A stretch of DNA of 37,204 nucleotides, taken from contig JAISKT010000039.1 in assembly GCA_031261295.1 (NCBI GenBank), forward strand, positions 1-37,204, written 5' to 3'. Made by a program: the position numbers and the translations under genes. The notes beneath the pieces were generated by a model. The model did no database searches and was not told where the DNA came from. It saw nothing but the letters and a program-made list of their open reading frames with translations. This document shows, in pieces, positions 36,781 through 37,204 of the stretch (the stretch's first letter is position 1; each line of letters opens with the position of its first letter). Source of the DNA: Candidatus Symbiothrix sp. (lineage in GTDB: Bacteria > Bacteroidota > Bacteroidia > Bacteroidales > Azobacteroidaceae).

Positions 36781-37015
36781 AACGCACTGCTCTGACCTCG
36801 TTCATTATATCTTCATCTGACAAATCAATATCTTTTGGACTACTTTCTATATATTTATCCCAAAGGTTTTGCTTATTATCAATAAACCATCCCATTTTAT
36901 CAGCAAAAAGTTTAAAAAACTGTATGTCCGATTGTGGAATGTCAACAAATAATTTTTCTCGAACAGCTTTCTTTTTAGAGATTATAGATTTTTTTTTTAA
37001 TATTGTTGTTTCCAT
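36767..37015 (-). CDS. Antitoxin of the PIN toxin
   Basis: Overlaps the toxin start; acidic/basic 82-aa protein; same order as the 840-1070 locus. Confidence 0.75.
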   Translation of the reverse strand: METTILKKKSIISKKKAVREKLFVDIPQSDIQFFKLFADKMGWFIDNKQNLWDKYIESSPKDIDLSDEDIMNEVRAVRYGKM

Positions 37016-37146
37016 ATTTATTTTGTTTTAGAAATACATTTGCAAAGATAGCAAATAATTGGAAATTGAGAACGTTGTTTACGCTAAATCAGGGTAAACG
37101 CACGAAATTTTCTTATATTTCCGGTCAAAATGCTTACTTTTGTCGA

Positions 37147-37204
37147 ATGGCATCTATATATGATTATTTAAGCGAGATAGAAGACTACCGGATAGAGAAA
37201 AAAT
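37147..37204 (+). CDS. Start of an ISAs1-family-like transposase, cut by the window end
   Basis: MASIYDYLSEIEDYRIEKK... resembles the N-terminus of ISAs1-type transposases; TACTTTTG box at 37135-37142. Confidence 0.5.
   Translation, partial: MASIYDYLSEIEDYRIEKK

Overview
A 37.2-kb chromosomal window from a Bacteroidales-type bacterium. The evidence is the TTTG-N19-20-TAnnTTTG promoters and families such as DUF4835, DUF4294, DUF4922, DUF5053 and PorV/PorQ-like barrels. The host species was not identified. Most of the window is housekeeping: gyrB, sufE-like, a SpoU/TrmH methyltransferase, aguB/aguA-like polyamine genes, rlmB, recN, DUF4835, coaBC, ompA-like, dsbA-like, rfbD, prfC, purL, DUF4922-SpoIID. 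I saw no rRNA, tRNA or CRISPR array. The accessory signal lies in four toxin-antitoxin-like loci and many palindromic repeats. The most interesting observations are: (1) a ~2-kb segment (24608-26587) bounded by ~47-bp imperfect inverted repeats, enclosing two translationally coupled paralogous surface-protein genes but no recombinase; (2) two tandem 320-bp cruciform units at 1-640, with a diverged piece of the same family beside an intact PIN toxin-antitoxin locus at the other end of the window; (3) an orphan antitoxin whose partner PIN toxin survives only as an out-of-frame C-terminal remnant; (4) a C-terminal HTH module shared by the HicB antitoxin and the unrelated DUF2442 antitoxin-like protein; (5) heptameric repeat hairpins at convergent gene ends that carry stop codons in all three frames on both strands; (6) short repeat families inserted in frame in purL and two other enzymes. 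Coordinates of CDS starts are my best choice and are often inside the longer ORF given in the track. Family names come from recognising the protein sequence, not from a search.
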